Positions 44,552-55,931 of a stretch of DNA of 64,000 bases are shown here, piece after piece (within the stretch, counting starts at the first letter, position 1; every line of letters begins with the position of its first letter). The notes under the pieces were generated by a model. That model saw nothing but the letters and a program-made list of their open reading frames with translations. It was not told the origin of the DNA and made no database searches. The stretch is from Crambe crambe. Its lineage: Eukaryota > Porifera > Demospongiae > Poecilosclerida > Crambeidae. Both the position numbers and the translations under genes were made by a program. The DNA is taken from positions 1,798,001 through 1,862,000 of the forward strand of contig OZ004587.1 of NCBI GenBank assembly GCA_963924555.1. Reading direction: 5' to 3'.

Positions 44552-45150
44552 TCATCAAATGCTCTTATTTAGTTACTAATTTTTTGCTCCGCGCCTTGTG
44601 TGGGAGAGGCACATATCCCCCACTGTGGCCTAACGGCCACGCAATCGGCTTGTCTCCACTTAGTGGAACCCTCCTTATAAAAAGGCTGCATACGAGTCTG
44701 TAGATATACAGGTGTTCTAAGTGCCAACAACTCGAATAATTCTTGGTGTCAATTTCTTGAACTCTAGACTAAGTCCAGTTGGCTAGATGAAGATTTGGCC
44801 TGAAAAAGCAATACTCCTGAATTTCAATCACTTATAAGTGTTTTTTAGATCAAAATATCAAACAGCTAACAAGTGCAATAGCTTTCACTTATAGCTAGTG
44901 ATTTCTTTGCAAATTCTCTTCACCAGGCCTTTGCACATGACTGCAGTTTATGCCAATTATCGATTGAGGCATGGGTCCTTTAGCGATTGAGTTTATTATT
45001 ATAGAGCATCTTTTTTTAAAGTAAGAAGTGCTATAGTCAAATTCTCTTTCTTTTCCATGTGTGTGCGAGAGCCTGGGGACGAGGCTATGTGTGCAAATGA
45101 CTGCCTCATTAACTTATGATTCAATCAGAAGTCAAATGTGAATTTAGCAT

Positions 45151-45951
45151 AAGTCCCCGATTATCGGCCAGCACCTATTATCGACCGTAGCAGCACCTAT
45201 TATCGACTACTTACAGTAGTATACGGAAAGTCTACTTTAGTAAACAAACGTAAATGGAATCTAAGAAAATGAAAATATATGGGAAAAACTTACAAACTCT
45301 AGAGAGAAAACAGAACTTCAACAGCATGTATTTATCAACTGCAGTATGAAAGTAAGTTATTAGCTCATATTATCCATCACCATGGCTCTGGAAGATCGCT
45401 TAAAAGGTACGAAAGCTATTGACTTAAAGTTGAAGTTGGTGCTTGTTTAGTGAGGATTGTATGGATAGATTATGACTGGATTATTTAGGAATATGAGACT
45501 GTATCCGAAAAGTATCATCTGATTCCAACAAAAAGGAGAGCTTCTGCAGCTGTTAAATTGTTAAGCAGTTTATGGTGGAAATGCTTCGTTCACTTTTTAT
45601 ATAATTTGTTATGATGATGTATAAAATAGTATAACAGTATTTTTTTAAGGGCCCTAACATGTAGTGGAGCAAAACTGAAATGAAGAATGGAACGGACGAT
45701 GATTTATATTATGATTTCCAATGGGTGGTCGAAAATAGGTGTCGGTGGTCAATCAATGATTTTTTAGTTGACGTAGTTGATTCAGCATAGCAAACTTTCT
45801 ACTCAATTGTGAGGAAAATAATTTATATGACGTTATAGAGGATGAATTGATCTTTCCTATTGTTATTTGAGACTTTGATGACGATCGGTGAGGGAGATAT
45901 TGTGCGAGGGGCAAAGTATGGTCGATAATCGGGGGCTTACACTATACATCC
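45151..45951. mobile_element. Inverted-repeat element (TAAGTCCCCGATTATCG family), intact termini
   Basis: TAAGTCCCCGATTATCGGCC on the left and GGTCGATAATCGGGGGCTTA on the right are inverted. The interior is shared with 40727-41330. No long frame is present, though ATGGCTCTGGAAGATCGCT at about 45381 could be a trace of a coding start. Confidence 0.85.
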
Positions 45952-46137
45952 AGTAAAATTAGCTACTAAATCAGATTATTAAAATTACATTTTAACTGAT
46001 CATTGTGATTTTATGCACACATGCATAGTATGGAAATCTGCAAAATGTTGATATCCCATCTCTTTACCTAGATATCTGGTCACAGAATAATTTTTGGTTA
46101 ATGATAATGTTTAAAGAAATCTGGTATCAGCGAAATG

Positions 46138-46283
46138 TGATTGGTATAGGTAATCACATGCTTTTGAGTGTAATTTGGGTATAATTGCATGAGGTACTGG
46201 CTAGGTAATTGCACGAGGTGAAGCAGAGTGTAATTTTAGACAGCAATTATACCCAGATTGCCCTATCAATCACATGGTAAATT
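46138..46283. repeat. Foldback with AGGTGAAGC-AGAGTG centre, copy 1
   Basis: GTAATTTGGGTATAATTGCA and GCAATTATACCCAGATTGC pair around GCACGAGGTGAAGCAGAGTG. It is the same layout as 48236-48375 although the arm sequences differ. Confidence 0.65.
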
Positions 46284-46687
46284 ACTTGTATCAGCCAGGC
46301 AGCTGCATGTAGGAAGCTGTTTATGTGAACCTGTAATGCTTGCCACAAAACACTTACTTCAGCCTAGCGGTGGCCTACTAGGCCAACTATCCACTTAGAT
46401 AATCCTAGCGCCTACAATTCACCCTGAAAAAAAAACTGTAGAAATCAATCAAGCTTGCCTACAATCTTCAGAAATGTCGTTACTAGGTTAGTCTGCACAT
46501 GCGCAGTAGGTAGGAGTGAAATTAAGGATTAATTTCACGTGAACTAATGAGGGTAAATGTACTAGTAAATAATTATGATTAAATTGGCAATTTCACACAA
46601 ATTTTAGACAAGCTACATTCAAAATGAATTTTCAAACCAACCAAATCTGCTTTGGATTAGAATTCTGAAAGTATACGGTCTTCATCA

Positions 46688-47395
46688 TAAAAAAGTTTCC
46701 GTTGCGTTGCCGTACAACGTCCGTAGAACGCTCAAGCGTTGTAAAAAAAACCGTGTGCGAACGCTTTATGAACGCAAAGCAGGCGTTTGCGTTGAACGGC
46801 CCAATTAAACGTACGTAGTTGGGTTCGAAATTACTAAACGTCTTTACGGTATGAAAGCACGCAGTTATTCCAGCAAAAACGTTCATCAGCAGCAGATCGA
46901 CAGCGAGATGACCTGCAGGCAGTCTCCGAGGAAGGCCTTGAGCTCTACGTAGCTAGATATCGACTTGTGCATGCTAGTGGTGGTACAATTTCTTCTGCCT
47001 TCATCGTGTCTGTAAAGTTTCATCTCACTGATAATAGAACATCATGGTGGTGTTATACTATAGCTAGCTGTAAGTGCAGAACTAGCTAGCTAGCTAGCTC
47101 TAGTGCCAACATAAGCTAGTCAGCTTAGAGAGATAGCTAGTCAGCCTAGAGAGATAGCTACGCATAGTTCTATAAGCTTTTAGGCTTAGGGTTACGTTTT
47201 ATAATAACGTTTTTTCACCTACGTACGTACATGGCTATACTTCTTACCGTTTCTTCGTGAACGTTGAACAGACGTGCAACGCTTGATGTTAAACGGTGTA
47301 GAAAATTAAACGCACGGGGGACTGTGTGAAAACGGCAACGGTCAAGGCGTGCAACGCCAGTTCTACGTGGACGGAACGGGAACTTTTTTTTGCAG
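46688..47395. mobile_element. AACG-rich inverted-repeat element
   Basis: The ends AAAAAAGTTTCCGTTGCG and GGAACGGGAACTTTTTTT are inverted, and the flanking arms are full of AACG/CGTT words (CCGTACAACGTCCGTAGAAC; CGTGCAACGCCAGTTCTACG). The arms extend about 130 bp with many mismatches. It sits between the coiled-coil exon and the ankyrin exon. Confidence 0.6.
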
Positions 47396-47502
47396 CCTAC
47401 CGTAATTATAATAATAATAAAACTTATCAGCGTGAAACTGCACCTTTTCTCCTTAAATCTTTTATTGAACACGGTAAGTATCAGTTTACTTAGTAGACTT
47501 AC

Positions 47503-47655
47503 TTGTAATCTTTGAATGATCTGTTCTTTTTCTTTCAATTTTATCTGTTGTTCTTGATTCTTCTGTTCTTCTTCTTCCAATTTTCTCTGTTGTTCTTCTT
47601 CTTCCAATTTTCTCTGTTGTTCTTGATTTTTCTGTTTTTCTTCTTCCAGTTTTTT
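47503..47655 (-). CDS. Coiled-coil exon
   Basis: Fifty-one codons of Glu/Lys/Gln-rich coiled coil with an internal repeat: KKLEEEKQKNQEQQRKLEEE, EQQRKLEEEEQKNQEQQIKL, KEKEQIIQRLQ. It is bounded by an acceptor (TTTCATTCAG above 47655) and a donor (CAA then GTAAGT, below 47503), both phase 0. Ankyrin copy 2 (start phase 0) is the next recognisable minus exon, so the two may belong to one gene with a transposon-filled intron of about 7 kb. Low-complexity composition also allows an unrelated or non-functional origin. Confidence 0.5.
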
Positions 47656-48235
47656 CTGAATGAAATGTAATTTATTTGAAGCAAGGTGATAATCATAATA
47701 GTTCATCACTCAAAGTTAGTACCACAAATTTCACTTCTGTTCCCATAATTTCAAAATCATAATCAAAAAAGAAAAAAAATTTAATAGTAGCTTGTTCCAA
47801 AAATGTAACAGTGAGTGGTGAAGCAAATAGAAGAATTATTGATAGGTTAAATAAATAATTATCTACACCTTGTCCTCTAAAATGGTGTAATGAAAAGGAA
47901 ACTGCAGCAGATACATAGATTACTTAGAAAATCCAGTGTAATATCATCCCTAGCTACATGAGTAAAAAAATTTCCTCCAGGTACTTGGGATTAAAATATA
48001 TATGGGTTTGGCTATAGAGATAAGGGGTTCCAACCTTCTAGCTAAGTATAATAGTGTCTCTGACTCTATATACTATTGCCAGCTGGATATTTTCATGCCC
48101 TTCTGTTTGAAAATAGGTGATAAACGATTAAAGGAAGTAGTGATGGCTGTGTGTAAGGTTCATGAACAAGAGAGTTAAATAACACACTATTATCGGACAT
48201 GTTAAGTTAAAGGTAAAGGATAAGGATTATCACTT

Positions 48236-48375
48236 TTGAGTAGTGTGGTTAGCATGGTATTTGTGATTAATAGCATGAATAATGCAGGGACAATAGCATG
48301 AGGTGAAGCCGAGTGCTATTTACTGCATTACAAGTGCTATTAATCCCACAGCTAACCATGCTATCACATGCTAGT
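48236..48375. repeat. Foldback with AGGTGAAGC-CGAGTG centre, copy 2
   Basis: GTTAGCATGGTATTTGTGAT, TAATAGCATGAATAATGCAG pair with CTGCATTACAAGTGCTATTA, ATCCCACAGCTAACCATGCT around GCATGAGGTGAAGCCGAGTG. Confidence 0.75.
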
Positions 48376-48442
48376 AATAGTAGCTCCAAAGTTAATAAAC
48401 AATAACTGTATCTCTGGAGGAATAATGCCATGACATAACTAG

Positions 48443-49135
48443 TTAGTTGGCGAGCGAGCGAAGCCCCACACTAATTGGTGAAAATGGAAGATTGAGATAT
48501 TTATATGTATGTACACGTACGTTAATTAAAATGCCCATGCGCTTACGCATGCGCATGAAATAGCTACTAAGCAACATTGGTCTAATAACTTTCATGCAAT
48601 CATTTTCGTTAAACTTGAAGTAGAAACGAGTATTATGGAACCCAGAGAACCAGAAAAGAAGCGAAGGAGGGCCCCAGAACACCCTGATGAGCAAAGAAGA
48701 GCGAGACTTGATGAAAGAAATAAAAGGGACAGAGCTAGAAGAAAAACAGAGTCAGAGGAACAGAGAAAAGCAAGACTAGCCAAAAGAAATGTGAGAGATA
48801 GAGCCAGGAGGAGGGCATGTACAGAGTCAGCAGGGGGAAAAAATAGCTTCTTCTTTCCTTGTCAGCTGCGCAATCACACTCCAATGTAGCCTTGCACCAG
48901 GCTCTCCAAGGCTGCAAGAGCAGAGCAAATGAGAGCCAGGAGGAAAGCAGAGTCAGCAGAACACAGAGCTGCCAGATTACAGCAAATGAGGGCTCATAAC
49001 AATGAGAGACTAGCCTCTGAGTCTGCTGAGCAGAGAGATGCTTATTATTATTATGTATTATTGTTGAGGCTATATAATCATAAGTGAGGGAGGAGTACAT
49101 TGAAATGACCACTGGCTGCTCGCTCGCCCAACTAA
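48443..49135. mobile_element. TIR element (TTAGTTGGCGAGCGAGC) with Arg-rich repeat frame
   Basis: Left end TTAGTTGGCGAGCGAGCGAA and right end GCTGCTCGCTCGCCCAACTAA are inverted. Inside, plus frame 48635-48889 encodes Arg/Glu-rich repeats of about 23 residues. Confidence 0.8.
48635..49087 (+). pseudogene. STPR-like Arg-rich repeat frame (transposon-borne, frameshifted)
   Basis: The frame opens MEPREPEKKRRRAPEHPDEQ and continues RRARLDERNKRDRARRKTES, EEQRKARLAKRNVRDRARRR. After an interruption near 48840-48910 the pattern resumes in another frame: AEQMRARRKAESAEHRAARL, QQMRAHNNERLASESAEQRD. The ~23-residue repeat (ES.EQR.ARL...R.R.RAR) resembles STPR-type repeats, which bind DNA and occur in the N-terminal parts of some invertebrate mobile-element proteins. 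The break makes it non-functional as it stands. Confidence 0.5.
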
Positions 49136-50490
49136 TGCTATACAAGCATCTCTAGTAGTGTTCTTGTAGCTAGTTACTGTTTTCTCTTAACTAATAGTTA
49201 GTGGTTGTTATTATGTGTACAAGTAACTAAGGCTACATCAATAATCATGTGACTTATTTATACGAGGGATCTGATTGGAATCAATAATAATTACAGCACA
49301 TGCGCATGGGATAAGTATGCTATTACACTTCATATTTCAGTCTACGCATGCTATTACAGATTAATTGTTGAAATGGCTCTCTCTATTAATGAATGAACCA
49401 TTTCTGAAAGTTGGCACTAGAAGATGAAGGACCAGCTGAAAAAGATGATTTTAGTGAAATTGGACGCATTTGGGTGCACTGAGAGTACTATAGTATTTTC
49501 TCTAAGTAGGGATGGCCCCATTGGATTATTTTCTTTCATACCAAAATATTTCTCTCCTACTTTCAGCAATTCCTGACTTCCTTCAGTGTGCTAAGACTAA
49601 AGTATGAAGAGCAGAAAACAAAGCAGTGTCATTTCACAGTGACTTCATAAACTGCAGCATCTAGATAATCAGTGCTCTAACAGTAAGTCTCAGTACGCTG
49701 ATCTTTAAACTAAGTCAAGTTTTAAGGATTATTGAATGTGTTTAGAATAATTGAACTCTTCTCTCTCTTCTATGAACTAACTAACTCACTGGAGTAAAGA
49801 TAGATGAAAAGAGTTTATACTAAGTTTATGGCCATCCCTTGTGCTACCACACTCTGATTATGAGTAGAAGTCTCTTATAGAACACATCTAACAATAAAGA
49901 TTGGCTGACTGTACATTTTTGAAGACCAGTGTAGTAAAAATAGTTACAAAAAAGAGCTTTGGGCTTATTAAGCTACAGATTTAATGTGCAAGAGCTACGT
50001 ACCACTCTTTAAGAAGGTAGTTGTATCCAGGCCAGAATGATTGTTATGGAGGACATGCATGGGTGCATTGTTTTTTTAATTTTATACTCGATAAGGAATG
50101 AGTAGAGCTGAAACTTACCAGATTTTCTTTATACCTTGACCTACAAAATAAATAAAAATAAAAGGTAATAACATCTCTATAGAACACATTTCTAGTATTA
50201 AGTAATCAAGGGTCCCTTGAAAGGAGGACAGACTATCTGCAATGAGTCCTTGATTCAAATTCTGCATTCTATTATAATTTTCTCTGAGGTATACATAATT
50301 TATTGTTTAAGGTGTGAAGAAATTTCATATGTTGATTAATTTATTTTTTATAAAAGACTTGATGCCTCAGCACATAGTAGATTGATTAATACCGAAGACT
50401 GAAGATCTTATTTTGCATGCATGTCATTTTACATCATCATTGATCAATGACCCGCTATAGCAAGCTAAGTTATAGTTTTTATGGTGGTTA
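49136..50490. other. No gene seen
   Basis: AT-rich intergenic DNA; I found no frame, hairpin or repeat to report except a CACATGCGCATGGGA word at about 49297. Confidence 0.5.
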
Positions 50491-50496
50491 GTTTTA

Positions 50497-53400
50497 TTGG
50501 CTCTCTTTCAGCTTTCTCATGCAGCTACTTGTGATCGACTTCGTAGCTTCTGTTCTTGCATGCAATTAAGGCTTTCTTTAATCTTTCTTGCTGGGAGTTA
50601 TTTTTTGTGTAATCACCTGTTGGGGAACATTGAACATGCTATCTGGGAACAGTTATCAGGCAGTGGTGGGATCATTCAAAGGAGTCAAAATCCAAGAGAA
50701 CTAGAGATGGATTCAGTGCATGTCTAAGATGAGGGAGGAAAAGTCTACAATCGAAGCTCAGAGATCAGTACTGAGAGGATCAAGTCAGTGAGATGATGGG
50801 AGTTGGAGTCGTGGATCTGGTTCAGATGTCGATTGAAGATCACCAGAGACAGGAAGAGGTTAATCAGCGTGAGAGAAAGGAAGAGCAGTGTCGATAAGAG
50901 CAGGAGCATGAACTTACGTAGAGTCAGACATATGGAAGGACAGTTAGAAGCTATGTGAGAATGTCATTATATATGTATAATTATAGTGATTGTGAATGGA
51001 GTGGGGGCAAAGTTCGTGACCAGCTAAAGTTGACTAAGCTAACAGAGAATGAAGACATCGAGGCATACATGAAGACATTCAAGAGGACGATGGAAGCATA
51101 TGATACTCGCTATGATGCGACAGAATCTAGTCAAGGAGGAGAGTTAGTTTGAAGGAGAAGAAGTGACGGTGTTGTGGACTCACTGTGGCATAAATTATGT
51201 CCATTGGTCAAAGTGAAGGTGGAAGTAGGATGAGGGTGTGTGCAGCAAAAGCAAAGTTGGGGACAGATGTAGATTTAGCAGAACTGAGTCAGTTACTCAG
51301 ACCCGAAAGCAGTCCACACCCAAGGGATGGAGAGTCAGAGCAGAGGAGGTGGAGAGAGAAGAGGAATCTGGAGATAAGACAATTACAGTGGAAGAGTTTG
51401 GGTGAGGAGAGCACAACTGACAGTGTGAAGGAAAGTGTGGCTGAGTAGAAAGAGACTGCCATGGAGGTACCAGGAATGACATTTGCTGAGGATGTGTCTG
51501 AGCAGAGACCTAAGAGGGGACCAAGACTCTCCAGGAGGATGAAGAGGAAAGATAGACACAATCACAGGTTAGCGAGAGCCAAGGATCGGCAGGTGAAAGG
51601 CTGTTGTTCAGATTCTCAGGATTTGAGCAAGAATAGAAGGAGATGCAAGAGACAGACAAGACACTTGAAGAAGCAAGAAGGAAATGGAGATACTGAGACA
51701 TTAGCAGAGCCAGGAAGCTACTTCTGGAAGGAAGGGATCCTCTACTGGAGATGGTCACCAGCAAAATGAGATGGAGACAGCTAAGTTGACCACCAAAGAG
51801 ATTTATTTTATATCTTGCACACATTTTACCAACTGCAGGTTACCAGGGACTGAAGAAGACAACAGAGCAGATGATGATGACAGATCCTGAACAGATTCTA
51901 CTGGCCAACACTCTACAAAGATGTAGTGGATTTTTGCTGCAGTTGCGAGGAGTGTCAGAAGAGTACCCACCAGAAAGTTCTAAGAACACCAATTATTTCA
52001 ATACCAGCAACAGGAGAATGATGAACCGTAGAGCCAGGAACCACGTAGTATGTGACTATGCAACAAGGTACCCTGAAGCCATAACACTGAGGACCATAGA
52101 TGCAGACACAATAGTAGAGGAGCTGATTGGGGAGTTTGCCAGAGTTGGGATACTGATCCTCACCGACCAAGGATCAAACTTCATGTCAACTCTATATTAT
52201 ATACTTACAGAACTTTCTCAATATTAAAGCACTTTGGGAAAGTCCTTCCCATATGGATTGGTGTAACACTAAAGAACATGCTGCACACAAAGATGGGACA
52301 AGCTGCTGCAGTATGTGCTGTTTGTATGCAGGAAGGTCCAACTGGACAGAATGAAGAAGAGGAGAGAGTCTTATCATATGTATTTCTGATGAGGGACAAG
52401 ACTTGAGAACATGACAACCCTGGTACAGAAGAATCTGTTGAAAGCACAAGCAAGATAAAAGTCATGGTATGACAAGAAACAAATTTAAAGGTTGGATTAG
52501 GTGTTAATATTGTTGCCTCCAAGCTACTAGCGTAGTGGCAAGGACCCTACTCCATCACAAAGGTCATTGGAAAGGTGAACTCTCAAGTGGAGATGAGAGG
52601 GAGGAGAAACCGAAGAGAATCTTTTCACATCAATAATTATGCTGAAGAAGTGGCACATTAGCACTGCCTATCTGGCCTGGACCAAAGAGGAAGAAGGAGA
52701 AGATGCCTGGATGGAATTTATGTCCCCTCACTTTCAGGAAGTAGCATACTTATCCAGTGGTGCAGATCCTCTTTTGGTCCAAACGACTTTTCTCTATTTA
52801 GCAGTACTTGCCTTGGCTCTGCCAACTGCAGCACTTAAGCTGGAGGAGCAATATTCATCTGCATAATGGACCTTACAAAGGGCTACTGGCAGTCAACATA
52901 AGACACCTGTTTGAGTTCGCAAAGATGGCATTTTGTTTACAGGGAGCTCCAGCAACGATCAGCTCCTAGAAGGTCTGGGGAAATTCATAAGAGCATACAT
53001 GGAATTCAGTGGAAGGTGGAAGGAGCACATTAATACCTTCAGACTACCTTCAAGAGGGTAAAGGAAGTTAGTAGGACTAACAGTCAAACTGCCCATGGAG
53101 CAATGCATGTATTTAGTATAAATTGTAGGAGAAGGAGGCAGAAAGGTATAGACCATAAGGAGGTTCCTAGCACCCAGGACGATGAAGGAGGTTCGATTCT
53201 TTCTGGGACTCTCAGGTATGATAGTATGCATCAATAGCAAACCCCCTGACTGATCAGAATGCCAAACAACATGAACTGGACACCAGAGAGTGCCATGCAT
53301 AGTGTTTGACAAGCTGCCATGCATAGTGTTTGACAAGCTGAAGGATCTGTTATGCTCTACTCCAGTTCTCCATGCACCAGAGAAAGATTTATACACAGAC

Positions 53401-53570
53401 ACCTGATAGGGGAGTTGGTGCTGTTTTGAGCCAAGTGGATGAGAGCGGAAATGACCACTCGATTGCTTATTTCAGTCGCAAGTTACTTCCCCATGAAGAA
53501 ATGATTAAGAAAGAATGTTTGGCCATAAAGTTGGCTTGGCCTTGCCGGTAGACCACTCTATATTGGTAGG
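50497..53570 (+). mobile_element. Decayed Ty3/gypsy-type retroelement, integrase before reverse transcriptase
   Basis: Four landmarks appear in order. A gag-like stretch (50700-51150; LKLTKLTENEDIEAYMKTFK). An integrase core (51870-52230; DYATRYPEAI, ILTDQGSNF). A linker ending in the motif MLKKWHISTAYLAW (52639 on). Then a reverse-transcriptase/RNase-H tract (52860-53550; MDLTKGYWQ, GAPAT, PRTMKEVRFFLGLSG, then STPVLHAPEKD and AYFSRKLLPHEE in broken frames). Stops and frameshifts occur throughout, and large parts of the polymerase are missing. No long terminal repeats were found. The integrase-then-RT order with gypsy-type motifs is that of Gmr1-like elements. No intact protein is encoded. 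Confidence 0.75.
51871..52227 (+). pseudogene. Integrase-core remnant of the retroelement
   Basis: The frame contains DYATRYPEAITLRTIDADTI and ILILTDQGSNF, the usual catalytic-core D-containing segments of Ty3/gypsy integrases. It ends at a stop before the final catalytic glutamate region, which survives only as scattered words downstream (KLLQYVLF at about 52303). Confidence 0.75.
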
Positions 53571-54350
53571 GTTGGAGGAATAGGCTCCATCGTGTTGTTG
53601 TTTTCCTTCAGTTGTTTTCAGTTGGTCTCCAAGTTATATATAAATATATATATGAGTGCATAAAGGTAGTACTAATCATTCCCTGTGTTACCTATAACAT
53701 ATCATTTATCACACTCGTCGTGGAATATGGCAAGTCATTTCACTCGTAGGCTGTATTTTCACTTGCCTTTGGCTTGTGAAAATACGGCTGCCTTACTCAT
53801 GAAATAACTCGCCATATTCCACTCTGACTCATGTTATATATCACATTCCCTCAGGCTAGAAGTGCAATTATGAATCATATCAGCACTGTACTGCAGGAAA
53901 ATCATAACTCTTTGGACTGCCAGGCTTTTTAATATCAGCCATAGATACTGTAATGAAGGAGTGCAACTATGCTATGCAGTCAAACTGCTCACGTTTTATT
54001 TTAATTTCCAACCAGAAGTGGGTGGAGTCGAATAAAAGCCAAGATGGCGAAAAGTGCAACTTGTTATCTAACAAGCGTCCCCAGCAGCTTGGTTAGGCCT
54101 TATACGAGCTTATATGCTTGGGTTAAAAAGGGATGGGCTAATGGTTTGCAAAAAGCTATATAGTAAAAAGAGGTTTTAGAGCTGGACATGCCACTGGCTA
54201 CTACTCTCTGTTTTATACTTTCTGCCTTACACTGTTCAACAGGTATATAAGCATGACAGATTCACTGTGAATTATCATGTTATAATAAGATGCAAATGAA
54301 ATCTTTGCAAATAGTGCAAAACAGAAATGTGCAACTGTCTATCTGTTGTT
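53571..54350. other. No gene seen; one foldback
   Basis: About 53690-53845 can fold: CGTGGAATATGGCAAGTCAT pairs with ATGAAATAACTCGCCATATT, and TATTTTCACTTGCC with GGCTTGTGAAAATA. The rest shows nothing coding. Confidence 0.6.
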
Positions 54351-54354
54351 AGGC

Positions 54355-54645
54355 AATTCATAATAAATTACTTGTTTAACAACAAATTTCCCTGCCCTAT
54401 TTTGAAAGAATTGAACTTGTATATCCTCAGTATACTGCTGTTTATTCTGCAATAATACTGCTGTTTATCTTTGTATACTAGAACACATGACCATACAAAC
54501 TCCATTATAGTATGATGCGTAGTATACTGAGATGCCGTGACGCATAGTATACTGAGATACCATTACAGTATGATGTATTTATAGTATGTTTATTTCATCC
54601 TGCCTGCCTATAAGAAAGGAGAAAAAAACAAGTGATTTATCTGGA
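54355..54645. mobile_element. Inverted-repeat MITE (AAATTACTTGTTTAAC), copy 2
   Basis: AAATTACTTGTTTAACAACA at the left and AAACAAGTGATTTATC at the right match 27275-27470; the interior is expanded by short repeats of GTATACTGAGAT(A/G)CC. Confidence 0.8.
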
Positions 54646-55718
54646 ACCTTATGTAGCTAAACGTATAACAGTTTCTATGTCACTTTGTGATTCACTGCCA
54701 ATTTCATCTGAACTCCCATCTGTTTCATAGTCACTTTCCTCTCTTTTAAATACATGAAGTAGATATTTATGAGTGAACTTTACTTGGCTGTCACTCGTCC
54801 CCAAAATTACAGGCACTTCACTTGACCACTCTCCAGGACCATAGTACCAATGGATGCCACAGTAAGAAGGAGAAGTGCCTTTTTTGCTGTAGGTCCTTAG
54901 CTATGTACGTACAAAAGGGTGGATACTTTTGCTCTGGTAAGTTAATTTGGTGTTGTAGATAGTGCATTTTCCCACAATTCAATCTCGGTTTGAGGTATGG
55001 TTGGTGATGTACTACTACTGGTGTGGTTGTCTCATAGTATTGATAAGTGTGCCCTATAGCATGACATGCGCAGACAATCATTTTCTGTGCTATTTGTGTC
55101 AACTGTGTCAGTGTGACTGAGGTGTTCTGCTATTGCAGGGTCTGGGCTATGGTGAAAGAAATGAGTTCCTTTTTTTTGGTTTAGCACCACAACTACTGCA
55201 AAGGAGGAGGTTTATTTCCATATAGCTAGAGTGGATAGGACACAAAAAAAACTCTCTCTGTACGTACCTTCAGATGGTACTGTAATTTTAAGGCTAACTT
55301 TATTCGTTGGCTGCTGGTTTTATGACTTTATCTGATTTAATGCTGCATGCTATAGCTACACTTGTATTCGATCGGTGATTGTAGTTGTTTTACCATTTAG
55401 GAATGTATGTACCCTCGGTCAGATTGGTGGCACTTGAGATCTAGTCGGTGGGCTGTCATCATGAATTGGACTTTTAAAGTGAGTCATGGTTAACAATTTC
55501 AAAGAAACCAACCATATCCTTTCAGGATGATGAATGGAATGAGTAGCTGCTCTCAAACGTCCAACTCTCTCAGATGTTGATATTAATCTTTTGCATTGGA
55601 AATATAATCCTCTTACCAGCGATTTGATCATGCAGTTTCTGTAACTAATAACAGTAATGCGGTTCAAACTAATTTGCTGGTTCACCTCATGCACAATGTA
55701 AACATCTACTAGCAGCAT
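54646..55718 (-). pseudogene. Unrecognised frames, probably a mobile-element protein relic
   Basis: Minus frames give VKFTHKYLLHVFKREESDYE with an acidic tail ending at a stop near 54649; CGIHWYYGPGEW; then, after a frame change, HHQPYLKPRLNCGKMHYLQH (to 55102); and farther up RITVISYRNCMIKSLVRGLY (55419-55718). They adjoin MITE copy 2. I cannot name the family; the frame changes suggest decay. Confidence 0.35.
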
Positions 55719-55931
55719 AAGCAGTGATAGCTGCTTAGCTGGGCTATGTATAATGCAAGTTCATGAAGAGCGAGTGTTCCATAGTAGCACTACTTTTAGT
55801 TAGCAAAGTATAATACAATACAGTGGGATAAGTTCCGTTCGAATAAATATTGTATATTGGCATTTGTGGTTGGCATATATTTTTCCGTAAACAATATCAA
55901 TGATGAAAACTGATCAGTAGACATATCCTCT

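Noticed and set aside
44610-44700. tRNA gene or tRNA-derived SINE
   Set aside because: TGGCCTAACGG resembles an A box, but the B box is poor and no cloverleaf closes.
46632-46886. 84-codon minus frame
   Set aside because: It lies within the AACG-rich transposon arm and has no recognised domain.
47215-47500. C-terminal extension of the coiled-coil frame
   Set aside because: It reads past a consensus donor (GTAAGT) into an AACG-rich inverted-repeat element; composition changes abruptly.
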